The notes beneath the pieces were generated by a model. That model was given only the letters and a program-made list of their open reading frames with translations, searched no databases and was not told the DNA's origin. Made by a program: the position numbers and the translations under genes. From Marinimicrococcus sp033875255 (GTDB lineage Bacteria; Pseudomonadota; Alphaproteobacteria; Geminicoccales; Geminicoccaceae), in assembly GCA_033875255.1 (NCBI GenBank), contig JAWZSN010000001.1, positions 124,001-188,000 on the forward strand: a stretch of 64,000 nucleotides of DNA, in the 5' to 3' direction. Below, in pieces: positions 26,712 through 34,798 of this stretch (position 1 is the first letter of the stretch; each line of letters begins with the position of its first letter).

Positions 26712-26735
26712 CAGCACAAGGCCACTGCCTATAAT
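26708..26735 (+). promoter_or_regulatory. Near-consensus promoter for rpsM-rpsK-rpoA-rplQ
   Basis: TTGACA at 26708-26713 and TATAAT at 26730-26735 match the sigma-70 consensus hexamers exactly, with a 16-base spacer (one short of ideal). The -35 box includes the adk stop codon. Transcription would begin near 26743, about 70 bases before rpsM. It is the best promoter match I see in the window and would give the alpha operon its own high-level transcription. Confidence 0.8.
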
Positions 26736-26812
26736 CCCGCAGCTTTTTTACCGCCGGCGGCGGGCGGCCGCTGGCGCGGCGGGCTGACGGGCGGAACCGA
26801 GGAGAGAGCGAC

Positions 26813-27193
26813 GTGGCGCGTATCGCCGGTGTCAACATTCCCAGCCAGAAGCCTGCCTGGGTCGCGCTGACTTACATCTACGGAATCGGCCAGACCTTTT
26901 CCAAGCAGATCCTCGACAAGGTCGGTGTCGCGCACGAGCGTCGGGTGAACGAGCTCAGCGACGCCGAGATCGCGCGGATCCGCGAGGTCATCGACCGTGA
27001 GTACAAGGTCGAGGGCGACCTGCGACGCGAAGTCGCAATGAGCATCAAGCGGCTCATGGACCTGGGCTGCTACCGTGGTCTCAGGCACCGCAAGGGCCTC
27101 CCGGTGCGCGGCCAGCGCACCCACACCAACGCCCGGACCCGTAAGGGCCCCGCGCGTCCCATCGCCGGCAAGAAGAAGGCGACGAAGAAGTAA
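26813..27193 (+). CDS. rpsM: 30S ribosomal protein S13
   Basis: S13 (126 residues) forms the intersubunit bridges of the 30S head. It starts with GTG at 26813: ARIAGVNIPSQKPAWVALTY is the family N-terminus and GGAGAGAG-like sequence lies 4-12 bases upstream (ACCGAGGAGAGAG). The end RGLPVRGQRTHTNARTRKG is represented by GLPVRGQRTHTNARTRKGPA. First gene after the strong promoter inside the adk stop; rpsK follows after two bases. Confidence 0.96.
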   Translation: MARIAGVNIPSQKPAWVALTYIYGIGQTFSKQILDKVGVAHERRVNELSDAEIARIREVIDREYKVEGDLRREVAMSIKRLMDLGCYRGLRHRKGLPVRGQRTHTNARTRKGPARPIAGKKKATKK

Positions 27194-27195
27194 TC

Positions 27196-27588
27196 ATGGC
27201 TCAGCAGGATACCGGGCGCCTCCGTCGGCGCGAGCGCAAGAACATCTCCGCGGGCGTCGCGCATGTCAGCGCCTCGTTCAACAACACCATGATCACCATC
27301 ACCGACGCCCAGGGCAACGCGATCGCCTGGTCGAGCGCCGGTTCTCAGGGCTTTAAGGGCTCGCGGAAGTCGACGCCGTTCGCGGCGCAGATGGCTGCCG
27401 AGTCCGCCGGCCGCAAGGCCATGGAGCACGGCATGAAGACCCTCGAGGTCATGGTCCGTGGTCCGGGCTCGGGCCGTGAGTCGGCGCTTCGGGCGCTGCA
27501 GGCGGTGGGCTTCAGCATCACGTCGATCCGCGACGTGACGCCGATCCCGCACAATGGCTGCCGGCCGCGCAAGCGTCGGCGCGTTTGA
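27196..27588 (+). CDS. rpsK: 30S ribosomal protein S11
   Basis: S11 (130 residues) lies in the platform and helps shape the E and P sites. The segments AHVSASFNNTMITITDAQGN, SSAGSQGFKGSRKSTPFAAQ and the end DVTPIPHNGCRPRKRRRV are diagnostic. It is followed by two GC-rich hairpins in the roughly 100-base gap before rpoA. Confidence 0.97.
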   Translation: MAQQDTGRLRRRERKNISAGVAHVSASFNNTMITITDAQGNAIAWSSAGSQGFKGSRKSTPFAAQMAAESAGRKAMEHGMKTLEVMVRGPGSGRESALRALQAVGFSITSIRDVTPIPHNGCRPRKRRRV

Positions 27589-27593
27589 TCTCA

Positions 27594-27649
27594 GGCGGGA
27601 ATCCCGCCGGGTGGGGAGGCCTCGGGCGCATTCGGCGCCCGACGGCCTC
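27594..27649 (+). promoter_or_regulatory. Twin hairpins between rpsK and rpoA
   Basis: Two stems occur in a row. GGCGG/CCGCC lies at 27594-27608 with a five-base loop. A long one (GAGGCC plus TCGGGCGC at 27616-27629 pairing with GCGCCCGA plus GGCCTC at 27635-27649, one C bulged) follows. No T-run follows, so a simple intrinsic terminator is unlikely. A role in RNA stability, processing or partial attenuation between ribosomal and polymerase genes is inferred. Confidence 0.45.
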
Positions 27650-27689
27650 CGCCGCGTTTCGGCATCCCGTGTAGTGGCGAGGTTGTTCC

Positions 27690-28706
27690 GTGATCCAGAG
27701 GAACTGGCAAGAGCTGATCAAGCCCCAGAAGCTCGACATCCAGCCGGGGCGTCGCCCCGACCGTGAGGCGACCGTCGTCGTCGAGCCGCTGGAGCGTGGC
27801 TTCGGCATCACGCTCGGCAATGCCCTGCGTCGCGTGCTGCTGTCCTCGCTGCAGGGGTCGGCGATCACCGCCATTCACATCGACAGCGTGCTGCACGAGT
27901 TCTCGACGATCCCGGGCGTCCGCGAGGATGTCACGGATATCGTCTTGAACCTGAAGTCGCTGGGCATTCGCCTGCACAGCGAGGGCCCCAAGCGGGCCTA
28001 TCTGAAGGTCGAGGGTCCCAAGGTCGTGACCGCCGGCATGATCGAGGCCGGGCACGACATCGAGATCATGGATCCCGATCATGTGATCTGCCACGTCGAT
28101 CAGGGCGGCAAGCTGTCGATGGAGCTGACCGTCGACAGTGGCAAGGGCTACGTGCCCGCCGCGCTCAACAAGAGCGAGGATGCGCCGATCGGTCTGGTGG
28201 CGGTCGACGCCATCTTCAGCCCGGTGCGGCGGGTCGCCTACAAGGTCGAGAATGCGCGTGTCGGCCAGCAGACCGACTACGACAAGGTCACCCTGCAGAT
28301 CGAGACCGACGGCTCGGTGAGCCCTGAGGACGCGCTGGCGCTGGCCGCCCGCATCCTCCAGGACCAGCTGCAGCTGTTCATCAACTTCGAGGAGCCGAGC
28401 CTCGCCCAGGCGGCGGAGCGGCGTCCCGAGCTGCCGTTCAATCCGAACCTGCTCCGCAAGGTCGACGAGCTCGAGCTTTCGGTGCGTTCGGCGAACTGCC
28501 TGAAGAACGACAATATCGTCTATATCGGCGATCTCGTTCAGAAGACCGACGCGGAGATGCTCCGCACGCCGAACTTCGGGCGCAAGTCCCTCAACGAGAT
28601 CAAGGAGGTCCTCTCGCAGATGGGCCTGCATCTCGGTATGGAGGTGTCCGGCTGGCCGCCCGAGAATATCGAAGAGCTCGCCCGCAAGGTCGAGGAGCCG
28701 TTCTGA
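27690..28706 (+). CDS. rpoA: DNA-directed RNA polymerase subunit alpha
   Basis: RpoA (338 residues) dimerises to start RNA polymerase assembly and contacts UP elements and activators through its C-terminal domain. It starts with GTG at 27690 (VIQRNWQELIKPQKL). The N-terminal domain has RGFGITLGNALRRVLLSSLQGSAI, and the C-terminal domain has LELSVRSANCLKNDNI and LLRTPNFGRKSLNEIKE-type sequence (MLRTPNFGRKSLNEIKEVL), the helix-hairpin-helix surface for DNA. rplQ follows 59 bases downstream after another GC hairpin. Confidence 0.98.
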   Translation: MIQRNWQELIKPQKLDIQPGRRPDREATVVVEPLERGFGITLGNALRRVLLSSLQGSAITAIHIDSVLHEFSTIPGVREDVTDIVLNLKSLGIRLHSEGPKRAYLKVEGPKVVTAGMIEAGHDIEIMDPDHVICHVDQGGKLSMELTVDSGKGYVPAALNKSEDAPIGLVAVDAIFSPVRRVAYKVENARVGQQTDYDKVTLQIETDGSVSPEDALALAARILQDQLQLFINFEEPSLAQAAERRPELPFNPNLLRKVDELELSVRSANCLKNDNIVYIGDLVQKTDAEMLRTPNFGRKSLNEIKEVLSQMGLHLGMEVSGWPPENIEELARKVEEPF

Positions 28707-28721
28707 GCTAGGTCGAGAGAG

Positions 28722-28745
28722 GCGGCGGCCCGCCGGGCCCGCCGC
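28722..28745 (+). promoter_or_regulatory. GC hairpin between rpoA and rplQ
   Basis: GCGGCGG at 28722-28728 pairs with CCGCCGC at 28739-28745, extended by an inner CCC/GGG pairing. There is no T-run. It probably shapes the transcript rather than ending it, because rplQ follows closely with its own ribosome-binding site (AAGGAAG at about 28758-28764). Confidence 0.35.
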
Positions 28746-28765
28746 GTCGAGGGGATAAGGAAGTC

Positions 28766-29194
28766 ATGCGTCACGGCAATCGCGGCCGCAAGCTGAACAG
28801 GACCTGGGAGCACCGCAAGTCGATGCTCGCCAACATGGCGCAGTCGCTGGTCAAGCACGAGCAGATCGTCACCACGCTGCCCAAGGCCAAGGAGCTCCGG
28901 CCGCTGGTCGAGAAGCTCATCACCATGGGCAAGAAGGGCGACCTGCACGCCCGCCGGCTGCTCATTGCGCGGACCCGCAGCGAGAAGGCGGCCGCCAAGA
29001 TCATCGACGTGCTGGCACAGCGCTACAAGGAGCGTCCGGGCGGCTACGTGCGGATTCTCAAGGCCGGCTTCCGCTATGGCGACAACGCCCCGATGGCGGT
29101 CATCGAGCTCGTCGACCGCGACGTCGACGCCAAGGGCCAGGACAGCGGCCCGATGATGACCGGCGAGTTCGAGGGCGAGGCCGCCGCGGCCTGA
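28766..29194 (+). CDS. rplQ: 50S ribosomal protein L17
   Basis: L17 (142 residues) is a conserved bacterial large-subunit protein near the exit tunnel. MRHGNRGRKLNRTWEHRKSM and the segment EQIVTTLPKAKELRPLVEKLI are diagnostic. It has a short acidic/alanine-rich C-terminal extension beyond the core. It is the last gene of the ribosomal superblock, 13 bases before the degP-like gene. Confidence 0.97.
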   Translation: MRHGNRGRKLNRTWEHRKSMLANMAQSLVKHEQIVTTLPKAKELRPLVEKLITMGKKGDLHARRLLIARTRSEKAAAKIIDVLAQRYKERPGGYVRILKAGFRYGDNAPMAVIELVDRDVDAKGQDSGPMMTGEFEGEAAAA

Positions 29195-29207
29195 GCCGGA
29201 CGTGCCA

Positions 29208-30659
29208 ATGATCGAGCGGCAAGGGCTGCGGGAGCGCGTCAGGCGTCTCGCGGCCCTCGTCTTTTCCGCTCTGCTCGTCCTCGGCTGCGCCCGTCTGGAG
29301 GCCCAGTCACCGGGGGCAGGGCCGGTGGTGCGCGAGGTGCCTGCCTCGCGCGAGGCAGTACGGCTGTCCTTCGCGCCGGTGGTGGCGAAGGCCTCGCCCG
29401 CCGTGGTCAGCATCACCTCGCGACGGTCCCGTGTACAGCGACAGGCGGGCTTCGACGACCCGTTCTTCGACTTCTTCTTCCGCCGCTTCGGCGGCCAGGC
29501 GCGGCCGCAGCGACGGGTCGAGACGTCGCTGGGCTCCGGCGTCATCGTCGGCGCCGACGGCGTGGTGGTGACCAATCACCATGTGGTCGAGGGGGCCGAG
29601 GAGATCGAGGTGGTGCTGGCCGACCGCCGCGCCTTCGCGGCCGAGCTCATCTCCAGCGATCAGGCGAGCGATCTCGCGTTCCTGCGCCTCGAGGGCGCCA
29701 GGGACCTGCCGGCGCTCCCGCTCGGCAACTCCGATTCCATCGAGGTGGGCGACCTGGTGCTGGCCATCGGCAACCCGTTCGGGATCGGCCAGACCGTCAC
29801 CAGCGGCATCGTCTCGGCCAAGGCCCGCAGCTCGCCGATGCTGCAGAGCGACGTCACCTTCATCCAGACCGATGCGGCCATCAATCCCGGCAATTCCGGC
29901 GGCGCGCTCATCACCCTGGACGGCCGCCTGATCGGCGTGAACACCGCCATCTTCACCCGGGGCGGCGGCTCGATCGGCATCGGCTTCGCCATTCCCGGCA
30001 ACCTCGTGCGTGCCCGGCTGGCGGCGGTGCAGGCGGGCCAGGTGGAGATGCGGCGCCCGTGGCTGGGGGCGGCCACCGCCGAGGTGCTGCCCGACGTCGC
30101 CCACGCGCTGGGCCTGGAGCGGCCGCGCGGGGTGGTCGTGGAGGAGGTCTATCCCGGCAGTGCTGCCGATGAGGCCGGCCTGGCGCCCGGCGACGTGGTC
30201 CTCGCGGTAGACGGCATCGCGATCGACGACCCGTCCTCGCTCGCCTACCGCCTGAGCCTGCGGCCGCTGGGCGAGCGGGCGGGGCTCGCGATCTGGCGCC
30301 GCGGGCGCGAGGTGGCGCTCGCGGTGGCGGTGGAGCCCCCGCCGGACACGCCGGCAGCCGCACCGACCCTGTTACGCGGCCGACACCCGCTGGACGGGGT
30401 CACCGTCGCCAACAGGTCGCCGGCCCTGAACGAGAAGCTCGAGGCGGATCTTTTCGAGCGCGGCGTGGTGGTCCTCGAGCTTGCCCGAGGCGCTGCGGCG
30501 AGGCGCCTGGGCGTGCGCCCGGGCGACGGGATCGCCACCGTCAATGGCCGCCGCATCAACGACACGAGGGAGCTGGAGCAGGCGCTGAAGGCGCGGCCCG
30601 GCCGCTGGGAGATCGGCGTGCGGCGCAACGGCCAGGTGAGCCTGCTGAGGATCCGATGA
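29208..30659 (+). CDS. degP: DegP/Do-like periplasmic serine protease
   Basis: This trypsin-like protease and chaperone of the envelope has about 483 residues. A hydrophobic N-terminal segment ends in a possible lipobox (LVLGC), so it may be a lipoprotein or simply exported. Numbered from the ATG at 29208, the catalytic triad is His125 (TNHHVVEG), Asp155 (SDLAFLRLE) and Ser230 (NPGNSGGAL). Two PDZ domains follow, at about 285-350 and 390-480. The LA-loop-like DDPFFDFFFRRFGG is typical. A GTG two codons earlier (29202) is also possible. Its stop overlaps the rarA start; degP-rarA-rluC behind rplQ is a familiar alphaproteobacterial arrangement. Confidence 0.93.
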   Translation: MIERQGLRERVRRLAALVFSALLVLGCARLEAQSPGAGPVVREVPASREAVRLSFAPVVAKASPAVVSITSRRSRVQRQAGFDDPFFDFFFRRFGGQARPQRRVETSLGSGVIVGADGVVVTNHHVVEGAEEIEVVLADRRAFAAELISSDQASDLAFLRLEGARDLPALPLGNSDSIEVGDLVLAIGNPFGIGQTVTSGIVSAKARSSPMLQSDVTFIQTDAAINPGNSGGALITLDGRLIGVNTAIFTRGGGSIGIGFAIPGNLVRARLAAVQAGQVEMRRPWLGAATAEVLPDVAHALGLERPRGVVVEEVYPGSAADEAGLAPGDVVLAVDGIAIDDPSSLAYRLSLRPLGERAGLAIWRRGREVALAVAVEPPPDTPAAAPTLLRGRHPLDGVTVANRSPALNEKLEADLFERGVVVLELARGAAARRLGVRPGDGIATVNGRRINDTRELEQALKARPGRWEIGVRRNGQVSLLRIR

Positions 30660-32005
30660 GCGGCGATCTGTTCGGCGATGGCGGCGGTGCTGAGGGAGCG
30701 ACCTCGCCAGAGATGCCGAAGGCTGCAGCGCTGGCCGACGGGCCGCTGGCCGACCGGCTGCGGCCGCGCCGCCTCGAGGACCTGGTGGGCCAGGAGCAGG
30801 CGCTGCGCGCCGAGGCGCCGCTCGGGCGGATGCTGGCCCGCCGGCGGCTGGGCTCGCTGCTCCTCTGGGGGCCGCCGGGCTGCGGCAAGACGACCCTGGC
30901 GCGCCTGCTCGCCGGCGCCACCGGCCAGCCGTTGCTGGCGCTCTCGGCGGTCATGTCGGGGGTGGCCGACGTCCGCAAGTGCTTTGAGGAGGCGCGCCGC
31001 CTGCGGGCGCGCGGGACGCAGCCCATCCTCTTCATCGACGAGATCCACCGCTTCAACCGCGCCCAGCAGGATGCGCTTTTGAAAGAGGTCGAGGAGGGGA
31101 CCGTGACGCTGGTCGGCGCCACCACGGAAAACCCGTCCTTCGCGCTCAATGCGGCGCTGCTCTCGCGCTGCCAGGTGGTGGTGCTCGAGCGGCTGTCGGT
31201 CGAGGCGCTGGAGCGGCTGCTGGCCCGTGCCGAGGAGCATCTGGGCCGCGCTCTGCCGCTCGACGGCGAGGCACGCCGCCGCCTGGCGGAGCTTGCCGAC
31301 GGCGACGGGCGCTACCTGCTCAACATGATCGAATCGGTAGCCGACCTGCCATCCGGGCCGGTGCTCGACACGGCCGGTCTCGCCGAGATCCTGCAGCGGC
31401 GCCTGCCGCTCTACGACAAGGCCGAGGACGCCCACTACAATCTGGTGAGCGCGCTCCACAAGTCGATCCGCGGCTCGGACCCCGACGCCACCCTCTACTG
31501 GCTCTCGCGCATGCTCGACGGCGGTGAGGATCCGCGCTACATCGCCCGCCGGCTGGTGCGCATGGCCAGCGAGGATATTGGCCTCGCCGACCCCGCGGCG
31601 CTGGGCCTGTGCCTGTCGGCCGCCAGGGCCTACGAGCAGCTCGGCACGCCCGAGGGCGAGCTTGCGCTGGCCCAGGCGGCGATCTATCTGGCGCTCGCCC
31701 CCAAGTCGAACGCCGCCTATCTTGCGTACAAGGCAGCCCGACGCTCGGCCAGGGAGCACGGCTCGCTGGCGCCGCCCATGCACATCGTGAACGCCCCTAC
31801 CGGGCTCATGAAGGGCCTCGGCTACGGCAAGGGCTATCTCTACGACCACGACATGCCGGATCGCTTCTCCGGCCAGAACTACTTCCCCGAGGAGATGGCG
31901 CGCGAGCGCTATTACCAGCCCACCGACCAGGGCCGGGAACAGCGTCTGGCGGAACGGCTAGCCCAGCTCGAGCGCCTGCGCGCCGAGCGCGAGGAGGACC
32001 ATTGA
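30656..32005 (+). CDS. rarA: Replication-associated recombination protein A (RarA/MgsA AAA+ ATPase)
   Basis: RarA (449 residues) is a clamp-loader-like ATPase acting at stalled replication forks. Walker A GPPGCGKTT is at 72-80 and Walker B ILFIDEIH at 124-131, followed by HRFNRAQQDALL and the sensor region TLVGATTENPSFALNAALLSR. The C-terminal tetramerisation domain (SRMLDGGEDPRYIARRLVRMASEDIGLADP) is intact. The start overlaps the degP stop codon, and its own end overlaps the rluC start, suggesting a coupled operon. Confidence 0.95.
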   Translation: MSGDLFGDGGGAEGATSPEMPKAAALADGPLADRLRPRRLEDLVGQEQALRAEAPLGRMLARRRLGSLLLWGPPGCGKTTLARLLAGATGQPLLALSAVMSGVADVRKCFEEARRLRARGTQPILFIDEIHRFNRAQQDALLKEVEEGTVTLVGATTENPSFALNAALLSRCQVVVLERLSVEALERLLARAEEHLGRALPLDGEARRRLAELADGDGRYLLNMIESVADLPSGPVLDTAGLAEILQRRLPLYDKAEDAHYNLVSALHKSIRGSDPDATLYWLSRMLDGGEDPRYIARRLVRMASEDIGLADPAALGLCLSAARAYEQLGTPEGELALAQAAIYLALAPKSNAAYLAYKAARRSAREHGSLAPPMHIVNAPTGLMKGLGYGKGYLYDHDMPDRFSGQNYFPEEMARERYYQPTDQGREQRLAERLAQLERLRAEREEDH

Positions 32006-32997
32006 GCGCCGTCACTCAACGCGTGATCCGGGCGGAGGAGGCCGGCTGGCGCTTCGACCGCTGGTGCCGCGAGCATTTCCCCCAGCTCCCCCACGGCGCC
32101 CTGCAAAAGCTGCTGCGCACCGGCCAGTTCCGCATCGATGGCAAGCGGGTCAAGGCCGACATGCGGCTCGAGAAGGGCCAGACTGTGCGGGTGCCGCCGC
32201 TACCGGCTGCCGACATGCGCCCCGCCGAGCCCAGATCCGCGCCGCGCCTGACCGCGGAGGATGCGGCCTACATCCGCTCGCTGGTGCTCTACCAGGACGA
32301 GTACCTGATTGCCCTGGACAAGCCCGCGGGCCTCGCCGTCCAGGGGGGCAGCGGCACGACCCGCCATGTCGACGGCATGCTCGACGCCTTCACCCGCAAG
32401 GGCGAGCGGCCGCGCCTCGTGCACCGGCTGGACCGCGACACGAGCGGGGTTCTGGTGGTGGCGCGCACCGCCGCCGCCGCCACGGCGCTGGCCTTCGCCT
32501 TCCAGCAGCACAAGGTGCGCAAGCTCTACTGGGCCGTCCTGATCCGCGGGCCCGAGCGCAATGACGGGATGATCAACCTGGCCCTCGCCAAGGGGGGGCC
32601 GGCCGGGCAGGAGAAGATGCGGCCGCACAAGGGCGAGGATTCGCGCAACGCCCGCAGCATCTTCCGGGTTCTCGCGCGGGCCGGCAAGGTTGCGGCGTGG
32701 ACCGCGCTGATGCCGCTCACCGGACGCACCCACCAGCTCCGCGTCCATTGTGCGGCGATCGGCGCGCCGATCCTGGGCGACGGCAAGTATGGCGGTCGGG
32801 AGGCGCATCCCGACGGGGCGCCCAAGGGGCTCATGCTGCACGCCCGCGAGCTCGACCTGCCGCATCCCGTGCGGGGCCGGCTGCGCATCCAGGCCGACCC
32901 GCCGCCGGCCTTTCGCAAGGCCCTCGACTGGCTCGGGCTCGAAGCACCCGAGCTGCCCGGTGCCAGCCTCGCGGAATGGCCGGACAAGGTGATCTGA
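32002..32997 (+). CDS. RluA/RluC-family 23S rRNA pseudouridine synthase
   Basis: This 331-residue enzyme isomerises uridine to pseudouridine in rRNA. An N-terminal S4 RNA-binding domain (GALQKLLRTGQFRIDGKRV) is followed by the catalytic domain with HRLDRDTSG at 141-149, where Asp144 is the nucleophile. It has no ATG near the start: the TTG at 32002 overlaps the rarA stop and has GAGGAGGA at 31991-31998, so I choose it. A GTG at 32023 is the alternative. The family and neighbourhood suggest RluC, but the exact target uridines cannot be read from sequence. Confidence 0.88.
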   Translation: MSAVTQRVIRAEEAGWRFDRWCREHFPQLPHGALQKLLRTGQFRIDGKRVKADMRLEKGQTVRVPPLPAADMRPAEPRSAPRLTAEDAAYIRSLVLYQDEYLIALDKPAGLAVQGGSGTTRHVDGMLDAFTRKGERPRLVHRLDRDTSGVLVVARTAAAATALAFAFQQHKVRKLYWAVLIRGPERNDGMINLALAKGGPAGQEKMRPHKGEDSRNARSIFRVLARAGKVAAWTALMPLTGRTHQLRVHCAAIGAPILGDGKYGGREAHPDGAPKGLMLHARELDLPHPVRGRLRIQADPPPAFRKALDWLGLEAPELPGASLAEWPDKVI

Positions 32998-33000
32998 TCG

Positions 33001-33996
33001 ATGCGTGAGCAGCTCTTCTCGACGCGGCTGACCGAGCTCTTCGGCATCCGCCACCCCATCCTCATGGGCGGCCTGTTCCAGCTCGCCGACGCCCGTTTCG
33101 TGGCGGCGGCGGTCAATGCCGGCTGCATGGGCTTCATCACCGCAGCGACCTTCCCCGACCCGGAGCGCTTCCGCGAGGAGCTCAGGCGCTGCAGCGAGCT
33201 CACCGGCGGCAGGCCGTTCGGCGTGAACCTCGCCATCTCGCGGCAGGACGAGGGCGGCAGGCGGCTCCTCGACCATCTCCGGGTGCTGCTCGAGGAGGGC
33301 GTGCGCTTCGTCGAGACCTCCGGCGGCAGCCCGTCGGAGATCCTGCCGGCGCTCAAGGAGGGCGGGGTCAGGGTGATGCACAAGGTGCCGGCGGTGCGCT
33401 ACGCGGTCAGCACCGCCCGCAACCCGATGATCGACGCGGTCTGCGTGGTGGGGGCCGAGTGCGGCGGCCATCCCGGCGTCTACATGATCGGCAGCATGGT
33501 CCAGGCGGCCGATGCACCGGCGCGCATCGACAAGCCGGTGGCCATTGGCGGCGGCATCGGCACGGGCCGGCAGCTCACCGCGACGCTGGCCATGGGTGCG
33601 GATGCGGTGCTCATGGGCACCCGCTTCCTCGTGGCCGAGGAGATCTGGGCGCACCGTGACATCAAGGAGCGGATCGTGGCCGGTGACGGCACCGACAGCA
33701 CCGTCGTGATGCAGATCTTCCGTCGCCACCACCGGGTCCTGGACAACGAGGCGGCCCAGGAGGTGAGGAAGCTCGAGCTGGCGGGCGTCACCGACTTCGC
33801 GGCCTATGAACCGCACGTCGCCGGCCGGCGAGTGCGTGAGGCCTACGAGACCGGCGATCTCTCCAAGGGCATGATCGACTACGGCCAGGGGGCCTGCTTC
33901 GCCGATGCCATCGAGCCTCTCGAGACCATCGTCGACCGCATCATCGACGATGCGGCGGCCGCGCGCCGGCGCCTCGCGGAGCTGGCGCCGGCCTGA
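33001..33996 (+). CDS. Nitronate monooxygenase-like FMN flavoprotein
   Basis: The 331-residue protein has the TIM-barrel pattern of the NMO/2-nitropropane dioxygenase family: FGIRHPILMGG at the start, TSGGSP in the middle, GAECGGHPG near residue 155 and the FMN-phosphate site IGGGIGTGRQLTATLAMGADAVLMGTRF. The catalytic His of the family is present in GGHPG, although Cys replaces the usual Ala of GxEAGGH. Such enzymes oxidise nitronates, but many members are related reductases of other function. It starts four bases after rluC and converges on the ATP12 gene. Confidence 0.85.
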   Translation: MREQLFSTRLTELFGIRHPILMGGLFQLADARFVAAAVNAGCMGFITAATFPDPERFREELRRCSELTGGRPFGVNLAISRQDEGGRRLLDHLRVLLEEGVRFVETSGGSPSEILPALKEGGVRVMHKVPAVRYAVSTARNPMIDAVCVVGAECGGHPGVYMIGSMVQAADAPARIDKPVAIGGGIGTGRQLTATLAMGADAVLMGTRFLVAEEIWAHRDIKERIVAGDGTDSTVVMQIFRRHHRVLDNEAAQEVRKLELAGVTDFAAYEPHVAGRRVREAYETGDLSKGMIDYGQGACFADAIEPLETIVDRIIDDAAAARRRLAELAPA

Positions 33997-34002
33997 GCCT
34001 GC

Positions 34003-34698
34003 TCAGGACCGCAGCAGCGCCAGGAAGCGCGCCGCCGCCTCGAGGTCGCCGCGCAGGCGGCTGTGGCGCTTTTCCTGGATCTCGTCCAGTCCCCAGCGCT
34101 CGATCTCGTAGAGCTCGTCCAGCGCGGCGGCCTCGAACGCCGTCTCGGGCGCCAGGGCGCCGCGCTCCATGGCGAGCCCCAGCACGAGCGAGCCGGAGAG
34201 GGTGGTGGCAGCGTGCGTGCCCACCAGCCGCCAGTCATCCAGTTCCTCCACCGCCGCCGCGAGGGCGGCCAGCGAGGACGCTGGCTGCTCGAGCGGCTCC
34301 ACCGCACGGGTCACCTCGAGCGGGGCGGCGAGCTCGCTCTCGGCCCAGGCCAGCCAGGGCTGCCAGGCCGCATCCTGGCGGGCGGCAAGGTCCTCGGGGT
34401 TGTCGGTGCGGTAGCACAGCAGGTCGGTACCGGCGTAGCCGGTCATCTCGGCCGCCGCGTCGCCGCGCCTCTCCGGCATGAGATCGATCGCGGTTGTGGC
34501 CATGCGGGTCAGGGGCATCCTCGCCGTGTCCAGCTTCTCGCCCTGCGCCCGCCATTCGCCTGCGACCGCCTGCGCCAGCGCCTCCGTCGGCAGCACCAGC
34601 CTGGCCCTGGCAGGCGTGTTCACCGGCTTGCCGTCGAGCGTGACCGCCCAGCCCGCGGCCTCGCCGGCAACGCCCACTTCCTTGTAGAACCGCTTCAA
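34003..34698 (-). CDS. ATP12-family F1-ATPase assembly chaperone
   Basis: ATP12 proteins assist assembly of the F1 alpha subunit and are found in mitochondria and alphaproteobacteria. LKRFYKEVGVAGEAAGWAV, LDGKPVNTPARARLVLPTEALAQAVAGEW and the YAGTDLLCYR segment are family features, and ALAMERG-type and WGLDEIQEKR sequences lie near the end. I prefer the TTG at 34698 because GGAGGG lies six bases upstream. An ATG at 34716, six codons earlier, has no ribosome-binding site. The gene runs opposite to rluC and the NMO-like gene and ends six bases from the latter. Confidence 0.88.
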   Translation of the reverse strand: MKRFYKEVGVAGEAAGWAVTLDGKPVNTPARARLVLPTEALAQAVAGEWRAQGEKLDTARMPLTRMATTAIDLMPERRGDAAAEMTGYAGTDLLCYRTDNPEDLAARQDAAWQPWLAWAESELAAPLEVTRAVEPLEQPASSLAALAAAVEELDDWRLVGTHAATTLSGSLVLGLAMERGALAPETAFEAAALDELYEIERWGLDEIQEKRHSRLRGDLEAAARFLALLRS

Positions 34699-34798
34699 GA
34701 GACACCCTCCAGCCATGGCGCGCCGGTCATGCCACAGGCAGGGCGGCTCCACCAAGGCCGGCCTTGCCGCATCACCCGGCGGCCGGGCGGGCGGCTCG

